DNA from: PCC-6802 sp943367755
GTDB lineage: Bacteria; Cyanobacteriota; Cyanobacteriia; Pseudanabaenales; Pseudanabaenaceae
Direction of reading: 5' to 3'
NCBI GenBank assembly: GCA_943367755.1
Contig: CALRKB020000014.1
Location: 1-64,000 of the forward strand
DNA length: 64,000 nt
The notes beneath the pieces were generated by a model. The model made no database searches. It was not told where the DNA came from and was given only the letters and a program-made list of their open reading frames with translations. The translations under genes were made by a program, and so were the position numbers. Positions 27,192 through 35,937 of the stretch are shown here, piece by piece (the first letter of the stretch is position 1; every line of letters starts with the position of its first letter).

Positions 27192-28286
27192 CTATGTTCC
27201 TTTCGCTAGATCTGGGAAAGCCTCGGCAACAGCAGGATGCACGATCGCACCGCCTTTAACATTCAGTCCTTTTGCCAGTGCAGGGTTGAGATCCAGGGCA
27301 TCTATACCGCGATCGCTAAGCAACTGTACATAGGGGAAAGTGGCATTTACCAACGCCTGCGTCGATGTCCACGGTACGGCACCAGGCATATTCGGCACGC
27401 CGTAGTGCAATACTCCTGCAAATTCGTAGACAGGATGACTATGGGAAGTAGGATGCATGGTTTCAATGCAGCCACCCTGATCGACGGCAACATCAACGAT
27501 TACAGAATGCGATCGCATCTGACCCACCAGTTGCTTTGATACCAATATGGGTGCCCGACTGCCCGTCACCAGCACTGCGCCCACGACTAAATCCGCATCT
27601 TTCACAGCCTCCGCAATATTACTGGGGTTGCTATACAGCAGTTCCACCCGCGAGCCAAAGATCGTCTCTAATTCGCCTAAGCGCGCCAAACTAACATCGA
27701 GAATTTGTACTCTTGCGCCTAGCCCAACAGCCATCCGTGCCGCTTCTGTGCCAACTACACCACCGCCGATTACAGCTACGCGCCCCGGACGCACACCAGG
27801 AATTCCGCCCAACAACACACCGCTCCCGCCCTGCTGCTTAGTCAAGAAATGTGCGCCAAACTGCACCGATAATCGCCCCGCTATGATGCTCATGGGTGTG
27901 AGCAGTGGTAACTGACCATTTGCTAGCTGTACGGTTTCGTAGGCGATGCAGGATGCACCAGATCGCATTAAGGCAGCGGTTAATTCGCGATCGGCAGCTA
28001 GATGTAGGTAAGTAAACAGGATCAGGCGATCGTGTAGCAAGCCATACTCAGATGGCAAAGGCTCTTTGACCTTGACCACCATATCCTGGGCATAAATTTC
28101 CTCCGCACTATCGGCGATCGCCGCTCCAACTTCTTCATAATCACGATCGGAGAAGCCTGCACCAATACCTGCGCCTGTCTGTACCTTCACCGTATGGGAA
28201 CGTCCTACTAAACTTGCGATCGCAGCAGGAGTAAGACCAACGCGAAACTCCTGGTTCTTAATTTCTTTTGGGATACCGATTTTCAT
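27192..28286 (-). CDS. ald: alanine dehydrogenase
   Basis: A 364-aa enzyme catalysing reversible NAD-linked deamination of L-alanine to pyruvate and ammonia. Family marks are MKIGIPKEIKNQEFRVGLTP, VVKVKEPLPSEY, LFTYLHLAAD, and the nucleotide-binding loop VIGGGVVGTEAARMAVGLGA. Length is normal. It is a single gene. Confidence 0.95.
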   Translation of the reverse strand: MKIGIPKEIKNQEFRVGLTPAAIASLVGRSHTVKVQTGAGIGAGFSDRDYEEVGAAIADSAEEIYAQDMVVKVKEPLPSEYGLLHDRLILFTYLHLAADRELTAALMRSGASCIAYETVQLANGQLPLLTPMSIIAGRLSVQFGAHFLTKQQGGSGVLLGGIPGVRPGRVAVIGGGVVGTEAARMAVGLGARVQILDVSLARLGELETIFGSRVELLYSNPSNIAEAVKDADLVVGAVLVTGSRAPILVSKQLVGQMRSHSVIVDVAVDQGGCIETMHPTSHSHPVYEFAGVLHYGVPNMPGAVPWTSTQALVNATFPYVQLLSDRGIDALDLNPALAKGLNVKGGAIVHPAVAEAFPDLAKGT

Positions 28287-28328
28287 GCAGTTATTAGTTC
28301 TCCATCTTCCCTCTTCGATCTTGCTTCG

Positions 28329-28970
28329 TTACTCATTAAATGTCTCTTTCAACACCGTCCGAGCAGCAAGTTGACTGCGGGTAGAAGAGAGAATCTCAGC
28401 TTCGCGGCGCAATCTAGCAGCAGTATTCTGGGTTTCTAGCAAAGCCTGTTGCTCGCCACTAGCACCGTGAAAATTACTGGCAATCCAGTATGACAGTTCG
28501 ATGGGGCTGCGTGGAATCTGGGGTAGTTCGATCTCCTGCTCGGTCAGTTTTTGCGATAACCGCACGACATCATCTAGTAGTTCGCGCACCTCAGTTGCGA
28601 GCAAATAAGGACTGTCATCGCTAGGCTCATCCTCGATAAACTCTACTAACCCAACACGATAGGGAGTTTCGCGCGTGTACTCCAGTACCCGAAACCGTTG
28701 CTGCCCAACTGCGAGAATTTTAAAGCGATCATCGGGGAGACGGTGGTATTGCAAAATCTTGGCAGCACAGCCTATATCCATAGGTTTCCCCCTTTCCGAG
28801 TCCCACATTAGTACTCCAAAAAAGCGATCGCCTTCGAGTACGGTGTTGATCATCATGCGGTAGCGAAATTCAAAGATATGTAATGGCAGTGACTGACTGG
28901 GAAATAGCACTACCTCTGGCAATGGGAATAACGGTAATTCTCTAACTGTTAGATAGGGGGATGTAGTCAT
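28329..28970 (-). CDS. Lon substrate-binding-domain protein
   Basis: A 213-aa protein consisting only of the Lon N-terminal (LON/PUA-like) domain: ELPLFPLPEVVLFPSQSLPL, IFEFRYRMMI, then a helical C-terminal part. The ATPase and protease domains of Lon are absent, as usual for this stand-alone cyanobacterial/plastid family. It probably serves in protein quality control or as an adaptor; no direct evidence is seen here. Confidence 0.88.
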   Translation of the reverse strand: MTTSPYLTVRELPLFPLPEVVLFPSQSLPLHIFEFRYRMMINTVLEGDRFFGVLMWDSERGKPMDIGCAAKILQYHRLPDDRFKILAVGQQRFRVLEYTRETPYRVGLVEFIEDEPSDDSPYLLATEVRELLDDVVRLSQKLTEQEIELPQIPRSPIELSYWIASNFHGASGEQQALLETQNTAARLRREAEILSSTRSQLAARTVLKETFNE

Positions 28971-29077
28971 TGCTCGTGCGTGTTATGGAGTGTAAAGCGT
29001 TACCTTAGCCTAACATTCCTGGCTCTTGCTTGGCTTATGCTCTTGTTAAGTGCGATCGCATTAACACTGATGAACGC

Positions 29078-29518
29078 TTAGCTCTCGCGACTCCGAATTC
29101 GCTGCCAGTACTTAGCATCCTCGATCGCCGGACGCAACTGCTCGTAGAGTTGCCGCACGTTCAAGGGCAAGCGTTCCAGGTATAGCATCGGTGAACTTTT
29201 ATCTTGGGTGTATAGCACCATATTACCCGTTCCCATCAGGCGCTGACCAAAGGGCTTTTCGAGCTTAATATCATCAATTAGGTATAGTTCCAGCGTATCG
29301 GTTCTACGGGACAGTAAACCTGTTTCGATCACAATCCGCTGCGATGTGATCAGGTAGTGGGTAGAAATGGTGCGAATCCAGAAATATAGCGCTCCTATCC
29401 CCAAAGTAATAATCGACAACAATAGCCTTGGCAAGCTACCAATTACCGCAGGGCGACCATCATAAAATATTGTTTCTGATCGATCCGATCTATCGGATCT
29501 AGGAGTATCGCTATACAT
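29078..29518 (-). CDS. PH-domain (bPH2/DUF304) membrane protein
   Basis: A 146-aa protein with a short polar N-terminus, a membrane hairpin (LLLSIITLGIGALYFWIRTI) and a bacterial PH domain (HYLITSQRIVIETGLLSRRT; GTGNMVLYTQD). The function is unknown; such proteins are usually membrane-peripheral. It is a single gene. Confidence 0.8.
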   Translation of the reverse strand: MYSDTPRSDRSDRSETIFYDGRPAVIGSLPRLLLSIITLGIGALYFWIRTISTHYLITSQRIVIETGLLSRRTDTLELYLIDDIKLEKPFGQRLMGTGNMVLYTQDKSSPMLYLERLPLNVRQLYEQLRPAIEDAKYWQRIRSRES

Positions 29519-29544
29519 CGCTGCTGATATTTAGGAGGTTTCTC

Positions 29545-29665
29545 ATTAAAAATCTACCCCACCCTAACCCTCCCCTTGCAAAAGGGAGGGAATTAGATTT
29601 CTGGTGTTCCCCCTATCCTGCAGGAAGTCGCTTCGCGTCTAGTGCACGGGGGAATTAAAGGGGGT
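29545..29665. repeat. intergenic repeat-like element with GC-rich hairpin
   Basis: Between argG and the PH gene lies CCCACCCTAACCCTCCCC with the hairpin CCCTCCCCTT/AAGGGAGGG at 29568-29591, followed by a second G/C-rich block (TTCCCCCTAT to GGGGGAATTAAAGGGGG). Similar sequences are widely dispersed in cyanobacterial intergenic regions. It lacks a T-tract, so I do not call it a terminator. Confidence 0.5.
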
Positions 29666-29671
29666 AAAAAA

Positions 29672-30874
29672 TTAGCCACGCAGTTTCTGCGCCCACACTC
29701 GCGTGGGCATACCCCATACATAGATAAAGCCCTCGGCAGCTTTGTGATCGAATTGATCGGCGGAGGTATAGGTGGCCAGATCCTCGTCGTAGAGGCTGTT
29801 GACAGATTTGCGTCCCACAATTGTGGCATTGCCCTTCAGGAACTTGATGCGTACCACGCCGGACACGCGTTCTTGACTGCTTTTGATGAAAGCATCAAGG
29901 GCAGCTTTAAGAGGGCTATACCAAAGACCGTTATAGATCATCTTGGCGTAGGTATCTTCGATGCCGCGCTTGTACTGCGCCAGGTCTGATGTGAGCGTAA
30001 GACTTTCAAGATCGCGATGAGCTTGGATTAGTACCAACATTGCTGGGACTTCGTAGATTTCCCGTGATTTAATTCCCACTAGGCGATTTTCCACCATATC
30101 AATGCGGCCAACCCCGTTATTGCCAGCGATCGCATTCAGTTCAGTAATCAACTCCACTGGTGACATGGCTTTGCCATCGATCGCCACAGGATTACCACGC
30201 TCAAAGGCAATTTCCGTATATGTGGGCTCGTCAGGCGTATCGGCGATCGCCTTGGTGAGTGCATAAATTTCTTCGGGTGGCTCATTCCAGGCATCTTCGA
30301 GTACACCCGCTTCAATACTGCGTCCTAGCAGATTGCGATCAATGCTATAGGGAGAAGATTTCTTCACAGGTGAAGAAATACCGAATTTCTCGCCATAGGC
30401 AATGGTTTCTTCGCGGCTCATACCCCATTCTCTGGCTGGTGCCAAGACCTTGAGATCGGGGTTGAGCGCGGCGATCGAGACATCAAAGCGTACCTGGTCG
30501 TTACCTTTGCCCGTACAACCGTGGGCTACGGCATCAGCACCATATTCGGCGGCGGCTTCCACTAGGATTTTGGCAATTAAAGGTCGCGCCAAAGCCGTAG
30601 AGAGAGGATAGCGGCTTTCATAGAGGGTATTTGCCTGGATGGCAGGGAAGGCGTAGTCGGTGACAAACTCCGTTGTTACATCCCTAACTAAAGAAACTTC
30701 TGCTCCCGATGACAGTGCTTTGAGGCGAATTGGTTCTAGCTCATCTCCTTGACCGAGATCGGCAGCCAGAGTAATTACTTCTTTAACGCCCCATTCCTGT
30801 TTGAGATAGGGAATACATACTGATGTGTCTACTCCACCAGAATAAGCCAACACAACTTTATCTGCTCTACCCAT
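29672..30874 (-). CDS. argG: argininosuccinate synthase
   Basis: A 400-aa enzyme joining citrulline and aspartate with ATP in arginine synthesis. It has the PP-loop VVLAYSGGVDTSVCIPYL, the signature GCTGKGNDQVRFD, and GRIDMVENRLVGIKSRE. Length is normal. It is monocistronic. Confidence 0.97.
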   Translation of the reverse strand: MGRADKVVLAYSGGVDTSVCIPYLKQEWGVKEVITLAADLGQGDELEPIRLKALSSGAEVSLVRDVTTEFVTDYAFPAIQANTLYESRYPLSTALARPLIAKILVEAAAEYGADAVAHGCTGKGNDQVRFDVSIAALNPDLKVLAPAREWGMSREETIAYGEKFGISSPVKKSSPYSIDRNLLGRSIEAGVLEDAWNEPPEEIYALTKAIADTPDEPTYTEIAFERGNPVAIDGKAMSPVELITELNAIAGNNGVGRIDMVENRLVGIKSREIYEVPAMLVLIQAHRDLESLTLTSDLAQYKRGIEDTYAKMIYNGLWYSPLKAALDAFIKSSQERVSGVVRIKFLKGNATIVGRKSVNSLYDEDLATYTSADQFDHKAAEGFIYVWGMPTRVWAQKLRG

Positions 30875-30987
30875 TAATCTCTCCTAAAATTCTTAGTTCA
30901 GCTATTAGTTCCCTGAGGGACAAGTTTTGGACAAGTATTTTTTCAATGAATAAATATAGCCGCTAAACTCGCCCGTACATTAAATCA

Positions 30988-31050
30988 ATTACTGTTCGCT
31001 GATTACTGTTCACTGATTACTGTTCACTGATTACTGTTCACTGTTCACTG
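30988..31050. repeat. tandem repeat of ATTACTGTTCACTG
   Basis: Four 14-base units (30988-31001, 31002-31015, 31016-31029, 31030-31043), the first with one change, plus a half unit to 31050. They lie directly beyond the poly-T end of the SRP RNA gene. The short period suggests slippage. Confidence 0.85.
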
Positions 31051-31060
31051 AAAAAAAGTA

Positions 31061-31152
31061 GCCCGGGTACTACGCCTATCTCAAGCATCCCTTAGTGCTG
31101 CTGTCTTCCGACCCTGACACAGTTCGGGCGTTGAAATCGCATAGATCCAGGC
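31061..31152 (-). ncRNA. ffs: signal recognition particle 4.5S RNA
   Basis: The minus strand contains the SRP core GTCAGGGTCGGAAGACAGCAG and then CACTAAGGGATGCTTGAGATAGGCG, the conserved asymmetric loop and GGAA-tetraloop region of bacterial 4.5S RNA. The ends pair (GCCTGG with CCCGGGC; TATGC with GCGTA), and transcription stops in TACTTTTTTT just past 31061. It binds Ffh to target membrane proteins. It is located between fmt and argG. Confidence 0.9.
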
Positions 31153-31179
31153 CATCTATAGCCTAGCATTAACCAGTCA

Positions 31180-32121
31180 CTAAAGCGCTAGGAATAGATC
31201 GCCAATTTGTAATCTCGTCCCGTTGGCAAAGTCCCAACCGGTTTGCGATCGCTTGCCAGCAGGCTGGACTTCCTTAACTAGCAGCAATCCTGTGCCAGTC
31301 TGTACCACAAACCCAATATTTTTGAGCAACTCAACTACCGCTCCGGTGTTATGCATCGCCGTAGTCGGAGCATCCAGTACTTCCGTCGCTGTGATTTTGA
31401 GGCGTAGATCCCCATAGTTGGTATAGCAATTAGGATAAAAGCCTCGAATTTGGTTATTTAGTGCGATCGCGCTGTTTGTCCAGTCCAATTGCCAATCGGC
31501 TTTAGATACAATTGACACATAGGTGGCAAGATTGTTGTCTTGAGGCTCAGGGGTGATCTCATCAAGTTGTCGGAGTGTCTGGATTAACAGATCTGCACCT
31601 AAGATGGCTAACTTCTGCGATAGGGTTTCCGCATTGTCATCTGGAGCAATATCCAGACTAGCCTTCAGCAACATCGCGCCCGTATCGATTCCTGCATCCA
31701 TCTGCATGGTGGTAATGCCTGTAGTGGTTTCTCCATTGGCGATCGCCCACTGTATTGGTGCAGCCCCGCGATATTTAGGTAGCAGCGAACCGTGGACATT
31801 AATACAACCGTGTTTTGGTAGATCGAGAATTGATTGGGACAAAATCTGGCCGTAGGCCACCACCACAAACACATCGGCATTGGCCTCTGCTAGTTCAGTC
31901 AGGGTAGCAGCATCCTTCTTCAGGCGTTCTGGTTGCCAAATCTTGAGGTTGGGGTGTTGTACAGCAAGTGCTTTTACGGGTGAGGGAGTAGTCTGATTGC
32001 CCCGTCCCCGCCGCGTATCCGGTTGCGTGACGACACCGATGACATCAAAATCTGGCTCTGCTAGCAATTTAGCAAGCGTGGGTACGGCGAAATCCGGTGT
32101 ACCGAAGAAAACTACGCGCAT
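31180..32121 (-). CDS. fmt: methionyl-tRNA formyltransferase
   Basis: A 313-aa enzyme formylating initiator Met-tRNA with 10-formyl-THF. It starts MRVVFFGTPDFAVPTLAKL and contains the SLLPKYRGAAPIQWAIANGE catalytic motif plus GITTMQMDAGIDTGAML. Length is normal. A lone gene upstream of ffs. Confidence 0.96.
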   Translation of the reverse strand: MRVVFFGTPDFAVPTLAKLLAEPDFDVIGVVTQPDTRRGRGNQTTPSPVKALAVQHPNLKIWQPERLKKDAATLTELAEANADVFVVVAYGQILSQSILDLPKHGCINVHGSLLPKYRGAAPIQWAIANGETTTGITTMQMDAGIDTGAMLLKASLDIAPDDNAETLSQKLAILGADLLIQTLRQLDEITPEPQDNNLATYVSIVSKADWQLDWTNSAIALNNQIRGFYPNCYTNYGDLRLKITATEVLDAPTTAMHNTGAVVELLKNIGFVVQTGTGLLLVKEVQPAGKRSQTGWDFANGTRLQIGDLFLAL

Positions 32122-32235
32122 AGGATCTGATTGCTCCCAAACAAAATTAAATTTTTGATAATTGCTATATTTAGGTCACAGGTTCATAACCTGTTGTATT
32201 GCTGGCTCGACTTATCCAGTCTAATGAGCAAATGT

Positions 32236-32802
32236 ATGAATACCGTAGTTTTAAATCTAGATCCAGTAGTTCATTTAACTGATGAACAGTTTTATCAACT
32301 GTGCATGGCAAATCGGGATCTGAAACTAGAACGCAATAAAAAAGGAGAATTAATCCTTGTGTCACCCGTGGGTGGAGAAAGCGGAAATCAGGAAGCAGAC
32401 CTGATCGTTGACGTAGGAAATTGGAACCGCCAAACTCGGTTAGGTAAGGTTTTTAGTTCCTCCACGATTTTTTGCCTGCCCAACGGGGCCGAACGATCTC
32501 CTGATGTTGCCTGGGTGCAGCTAGAGCGCTGGGAGGCTCTGACTCCAGAACAGCGAGTCAAGTTTCCGCCATTGGTACCAGATTTTGTAATTGAGCTACG
32601 ATCGCAGACAGATCGGCTAAAACCGTTGCAGGAAAAGATGCTGGAGTATCGAGAGAATGGCCTACGCTTAGGTTGGCTGATCGATCCGCAGGGGCGACAG
32701 GTAGAAATTTATCGCCCTGGAAAACCTGTGGAAGTTGTCATGCTTCCAGCCAAACTCTCTGGTGAAGCGGTTCTACCTGGATTTGTGTTGACTTTGCCGT
32801 AA
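32236..32802 (+). CDS. Uma2-family (DUF820) putative endonuclease
   Basis: A 188-aa PD-(D/E)XK-fold protein of the large cyanobacterial Uma2/DUF820 family: LTDEQFYQLCMANRDLKLER, then the acidic and lysine-like core SPDVAWVQLERW, PDFVIELRSQTDRLKPLQEK and GWLIDPQGRQVEIY. These genes are highly multiplied in cyanobacteria, and their role is uncertain. An ATG at 32224 is an equally possible start. It converges on the DUF2325 gene. Confidence 0.8.
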   Translation: MNTVVLNLDPVVHLTDEQFYQLCMANRDLKLERNKKGELILVSPVGGESGNQEADLIVDVGNWNRQTRLGKVFSSSTIFCLPNGAERSPDVAWVQLERWEALTPEQRVKFPPLVPDFVIELRSQTDRLKPLQEKMLEYRENGLRLGWLIDPQGRQVEIYRPGKPVEVVMLPAKLSGEAVLPGFVLTLP

Positions 32803-32811
32803 AGCCGTAAA

Positions 32812-33846
32812 TTACAGACTTGATTGATTCCACCTTTTTGCCAGTAATCTCGTTTTTAGCCCCGCCTCGATCGCTTCTAATACTCTAGTCATACCTGTGG
32901 TATTGATGATTTCCGGTGTTTTACTTGCGCGCTTACAGGTTTCAATCGCTCTTTCCGTCAGTGAATGACTGGCATATCCCGTTACGATCAAGACAATATC
33001 CGCACTGCAAATATGGCTTTCGCCTTGGGCAGCTAGTTGCAGACCACCCTGTTCTGTACACCAGATTAAGTTAATTTCGGAGTCGCGCAGGCGATTTTTG
33101 ACCGCTGTTTCCAGACGATCGTGCCCGCCAAAAATCACTACCTTCCCGCGTAGATCGGTGTAGAGGCTAGGTCTTTTCTCGGATTTGCGGTGTCGCGTTG
33201 ATGGTTGCACGTCCGGCGCGCGATCGACACGGGAGCGATTTTCTAAGGCTTTGTTGTATATAAAGTTGAGGGTTTGTTCGTGGCTGCCGCGCAGTTTTGC
33301 CACGGGGCCTTCTTCACTAAAGGTATTAATTTGCCCGATTAAAGCTTCTACCACTTCCTCAAGTGCGCCTATAACCTTGAGATCGCTTATATACCCGCGT
33401 ATGGCGATCGCAGCATCGGTGGCACTAAAAAAGTCTCGCTGAGTTTCCACCATTTCCACAAGATCTGCCTTCAGTTCGTGTCGCCATTGTGTAGTTTGTA
33501 CAGCTATTCGTTCGTCTAATATGCGTTCTTCTTGCAGGATAAACTGGCGATCGGCTACCTGAGCTGCCAGAATTGGTGCTTCGGCCATTTCTTTCCTAAT
33601 ATCTTCGGCTTTCTGCTTCAGCATTTGTCTGGTAATGCTGTCATTCACATCTTCAAGCTCAAACTCTTGGAGCATGTGCTCTACTTTTTCTAATAAGGGT
33701 TTGAGCCTGCTCTCAATTTGAGTCACAGCCTCCTGTACCTGGCGATCACGCTGTTGTTGCAATCGTTTTTGCTCTAGTTCGGCTTTGGCTGACAACAACA
33801 AGTGACCAACTGAGTCTTCTAGCTCATCTAGTTCAAAAATATCCAT
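32812..33846 (-). CDS. coiled-coil protein with C-terminal DUF2325
   Basis: A 344-aa protein. The N-terminal ~200 residues are rich in heptads (AKAELEQKRLQQQRDRQVQE). The C-terminal ~95 residues form a DUF2325 domain, VVIFGGHDRLETAVKNRL to INTTGMTRVLEAIE, a Rossmann-like fold of unknown function. ATG 33846 (MDIFELDEL) is preferred. It is the last gene before the left copy of the sbcD-end direct repeat. Confidence 0.7.
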   Translation of the reverse strand: MDIFELDELEDSVGHLLLSAKAELEQKRLQQQRDRQVQEAVTQIESRLKPLLEKVEHMLQEFELEDVNDSITRQMLKQKAEDIRKEMAEAPILAAQVADRQFILQEERILDERIAVQTTQWRHELKADLVEMVETQRDFFSATDAAIAIRGYISDLKVIGALEEVVEALIGQINTFSEEGPVAKLRGSHEQTLNFIYNKALENRSRVDRAPDVQPSTRHRKSEKRPSLYTDLRGKVVIFGGHDRLETAVKNRLRDSEINLIWCTEQGGLQLAAQGESHICSADIVLIVTGYASHSLTERAIETCKRASKTPEIINTTGMTRVLEAIEAGLKTRLLAKRWNQSSL

Positions 33847-33975
33847 AACGTTTGAGTGGCACAATTTCTTCATCCACTTACGTTAGCAGAAATGGCGATC
33901 GTCATTTAGGGGCTACTAAGCCTGAAAAATTTTTAGGTAATATGATTGTTTTAAAAAGGCTTTAATAACTACAAC

Positions 33976-34076
33976 ATAAACCTGAAGCAACTGCAAAACA
34001 ATCCAATGCCGATCGCAGTTCTTCACCTCTCTAATATCCACCTGGGTAGCACTACCCACGGACGAGTTAACCCCAA
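33976..34076 (+). repeat. left copy of ~100-bp direct repeat: truncated 5' end of sbcD
   Basis: The segment matches 59135-59237 almost base for base (a few changes and a 2-base indel, all but one upstream of the ATG). It includes the sbcD start and the codons MPIAVLHLSNIHLGSTTHGR. After CCCCAA the two copies diverge abruptly. Here the frame runs into unrelated sequence, so this copy is a dead gene fragment marking the left edge of a 25-kb segment. Confidence 0.85.
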
Positions 34077-34081
34077 TTTAA

Positions 34082-34666
34082 CTATGCTATTAGCCATCGG
34101 AACACTCCCAAGCAATCCACAAAAATAAAAAGCGCCCCCGAATAGACAACCATCGTTCGGTCTACTAGCAAGAAGCTAGCTGTTAGCATCTGAAACGAAC
34201 TCGCAGCCAACCCAATGAATCCATATCCACTGAGAGAAGTATTTGATGCTAGCAAAATCCCGCCAGCGATCGCACATGCACTACTCGACCATTTGAGAAT
34301 TTTAGCGAGTCTCTCTTTCTGGTGCGATCGCTTACGTCGGTTAGTCTCTCGCTGCTTAAGTTCATTTACTCCCATAATTTGGCTCAGATCTTTGAGTCCG
34401 CCAAAGAGCATGATGATCGGAATTTGTGCTGTTGGGGGAAACGATCTCAACTTCTGTAAAACCTCGAAACAGTTGATCCCAGAAAGCATCGATCCCATCA
34501 GAATTAAGTCTGGCATGGTTTCTGCGGCCAGGGTCAGTCCGGCTAGGCTATTATAGGCAGTCGCCACTTCAACGAGATTGCCACAAGTGTCGTCGATCAA
34601 CTTTTTTGCCAATGATGCATCTGGATCGATCACCAAAATCTGCTTTCGAATTGAGGTGGAATGCAT
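34082..34666 (-). CDS. degenerate receiver domain fused to membrane helices
   Basis: A 194-aa protein. Residues ~8-105 resemble a response-regulator receiver (ILVIDPDASLAKKLIDD; PDLILMGSMLSGINCFEVLQ), but the phosphoacceptor Asp of DLILxD is replaced by Gly (DLILMG). Basic residues (RRKRSHQK) lead into about three membrane helices (ACAIAGGILLASNTSL to VVYSGALFIFVDCLGVF). A pseudo-receiver on a membrane anchor is unusual; no function is known. Its ATG overlaps the stop of the preceding 77-aa gene (TAATG), so the two are coupled. Confidence 0.6.
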   Translation of the reverse strand: MHSTSIRKQILVIDPDASLAKKLIDDTCGNLVEVATAYNSLAGLTLAAETMPDLILMGSMLSGINCFEVLQKLRSFPPTAQIPIIMLFGGLKDLSQIMGVNELKQRETNRRKRSHQKERLAKILKWSSSACAIAGGILLASNTSLSGYGFIGLAASSFQMLTASFLLVDRTMVVYSGALFIFVDCLGVFRWLIA

Positions 34667-34899
34667 TAGTCTTTGACTCCTAATATTGGATTTCGATCCA
34701 ACGCAGTCGATTCACTTTTGTCAGATTTTGCCAACACAGCGATTCCAGCGATCGCTGTCCCTGCTAATCCCATTCCAGTCAAAAATTTTCCATTTTTGTC
34801 CGAATTCGTGACTAAGATGGTGACTCCAATAATTCCGCCAATTGTTGCGATAAAGATAGGGATTAAGGAATGTATGAGTTTAGGAGTGATAGATTTCAT
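34666..34899 (-). CDS. small membrane protein, MKSITP family (copy 1)
   Basis: A 77-aa protein with two hydrophobic segments (LIPIFIATIGGIIGVTILV; LTGMGLAGTAIAGIAVLA) and a polar tail. It is a paralogue of the 81-aa protein at 39249-39494. Copy 2 has an AAGGA ribosome site; copy 1 has none, because promoter module A begins almost at its ATG. The transcript may be nearly leaderless. Small, glycine-rich, hydrophobic products like this can be holin- or bacteriocin-like, but I see no proof. Confidence 0.6.
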   Translation of the reverse strand: MKSITPKLIHSLIPIFIATIGGIIGVTILVTNSDKNGKFLTGMGLAGTAIAGIAVLAKSDKSESTALDRNPILGVKD

Positions 34900-34918
34900 C
34901 AGGTTTAACTTGCTCGAA

Positions 34919-34997
34919 CTTCATATATTCATCAAACTCCACTACTAACTGAGTTCAAACCTGAGGATGACTGAATTGTTTCTGACTTGTGACTACT
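34919..34997 (-). promoter_or_regulatory. promoter module A (11-bp direct-repeat operator)
   Basis: Read leftward: six abutting 11-mers (AGTAGTCACAA, GTCAGAAACAA, TTCAGTCATCC, TCAGGTTTGAA, CTCAGTTAGTA, GTGGAGTTTGA), then TGAATATATGAAG with a -10-like TATAT. It stands 19 bases before the 77-aa gene. One-turn spacing resembles arrays bound by OmpR/PhoB-type regulators. To its right, 35038-35070 resembles the start of the HTH-AAA gene at 45675 (ATGAGAGG, then CCTAGATCTCTCA) before decaying. Confidence 0.65.
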
Positions 34998-35131
34998 TTT
35001 GTTTTAACTTTTACCGTGTAAGATTGGGACATTGGTTATGAGAGGCTACATACCTAGATCTCTCACCTCGGCACCAAAAATTTTGAGAAGACGATCGCCG
35101 CTAAGATTTGGTTATATGCAACCTACAAGTA

Positions 35132-35230
35132 AGAGATCGCACTCTTGAGAACAGACATCGCACCCTGATTAAGCTTCATCCATGAGCGATCGCACTTTTA
35201 ACACAGTCCCTACAAGATTAGTGATTGCCC
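35132..35230. repeat. HIP1-containing intergenic repeat, copy 1
   Basis: The block GATCGCACTCTTGAGAACAG followed by ACATCGCACCCTGATTAAGC and GAGCGATCGCACTTTTAACA ending CAGTCCCTACAAGATTAG recurs in related form at 35938-36130. No gene lies in 34998-35359 apart from the regulator relic at its left edge. Confidence 0.6.
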
Positions 35231-35359
35231 TAGTACCGCTGTGCGGAATTCACTCATTCAAAATTCAAAAAGCTTACTTCATAGAATTTTCAATGATGCT
35301 GTAGACTGAAGGGCTTCCTGGAGGGTATGGTTGCTTTATTTACGCGCCCCATGTACTAG

Positions 35360-35641
35360 CTAATATACCTCATCATGAGATCCCAAATTTATAAGTAATA
35401 TCGCTTCTTCTATATCTTCAGGATTTTCCACAAATTCAAACAAAAGACGATAACTATAATCAATTGAACATGACCAGATATTTGATAAATCGCCTTTAAG
35501 CTTGTGGGTGTGTAAGCTAGGATGAAAGGGATCTTCGGCTAATTGGCGTAATGTTTGTTCAATTAGCGGTCTAAGATTCGGGTTTTTACGGATTAGACGT
35601 TTAAAAGCACGAAGGGATTTGGGTGTCCAACCGATTTTCAT
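35360..35641 (-). CDS. RelE/YafQ-like mRNA interferase toxin
   Basis: A 93-aa protein of the RelE/ParE fold, typical of ribosome-dependent mRNA interferases: KIGWTPKSLRAFKRLIRKNP, then FHPSLHTHKLKGDLSNIWSC and YRLLFEF. Its ATG overlaps the antitoxin stop by 4 bases. The pair forms a type II toxin-antitoxin module. Confidence 0.82.
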   Translation of the reverse strand: MKIGWTPKSLRAFKRLIRKNPNLRPLIEQTLRQLAEDPFHPSLHTHKLKGDLSNIWSCSIDYSYRLLFEFVENPEDIEEAILLINLGSHDEVY

Positions 35642-35853
35642 GGTTGATCTAATTGTGCTAAGAATTGATCAACTGAGCCAAATTTTACGTTTCCTTCAGC
35701 AAATTCTTGTTTGATTGCGCTAACTTCTTGGTATAAGTTAGTTCGTCGCCGTTCTTGTAATCGTTTTTGCAGGATATCGAGCAAGATTTCTTGATCTTCT
35801 AAGGGTAAACTTTCTACTGATTCAATGGCTTGCTGAAATGCTGATGTTTTCAT
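35638..35853 (-). CDS. antitoxin of the RelE-like module
   Basis: A 71-aa acidic helical protein: MKTSAFQQAIESVESLPLED then QEILLDILQKRLQERRR, and a Gln-rich tail. This is a common cyanobacterial antitoxin type encoded just upstream of RelE-like toxins. The overlap with the toxin supports coupling and a shared promoter. Confidence 0.75.
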   Translation of the reverse strand: MKTSAFQQAIESVESLPLEDQEILLDILQKRLQERRRTNLYQEVSAIKQEFAEGNVKFGSVDQFLAQLDQP

Positions 35854-35937
35854 CGCTTTCTTGGTGGTTTGAATTTGCTTACCATTTTATCTTTATTTGT
35901 TGGGTTTCGTTGCCTTTCCTCAACCCAACCTTGTAGA

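Noticed and set aside
29568..29591. rho-independent terminator of argG
   Set aside because: The stem is strong but no T-tract follows, and the surrounding block looks like a dispersed repeat.
30988..31050. possible CRISPR array
   Set aside because: Units are contiguous 14-mers without spacers, and no cas genes are present.
33976..34081. a second functional sbcD
   Set aside because: The frame leaves the sbcD sequence after ~24 codons and stops soon after; it is only a duplicated end.
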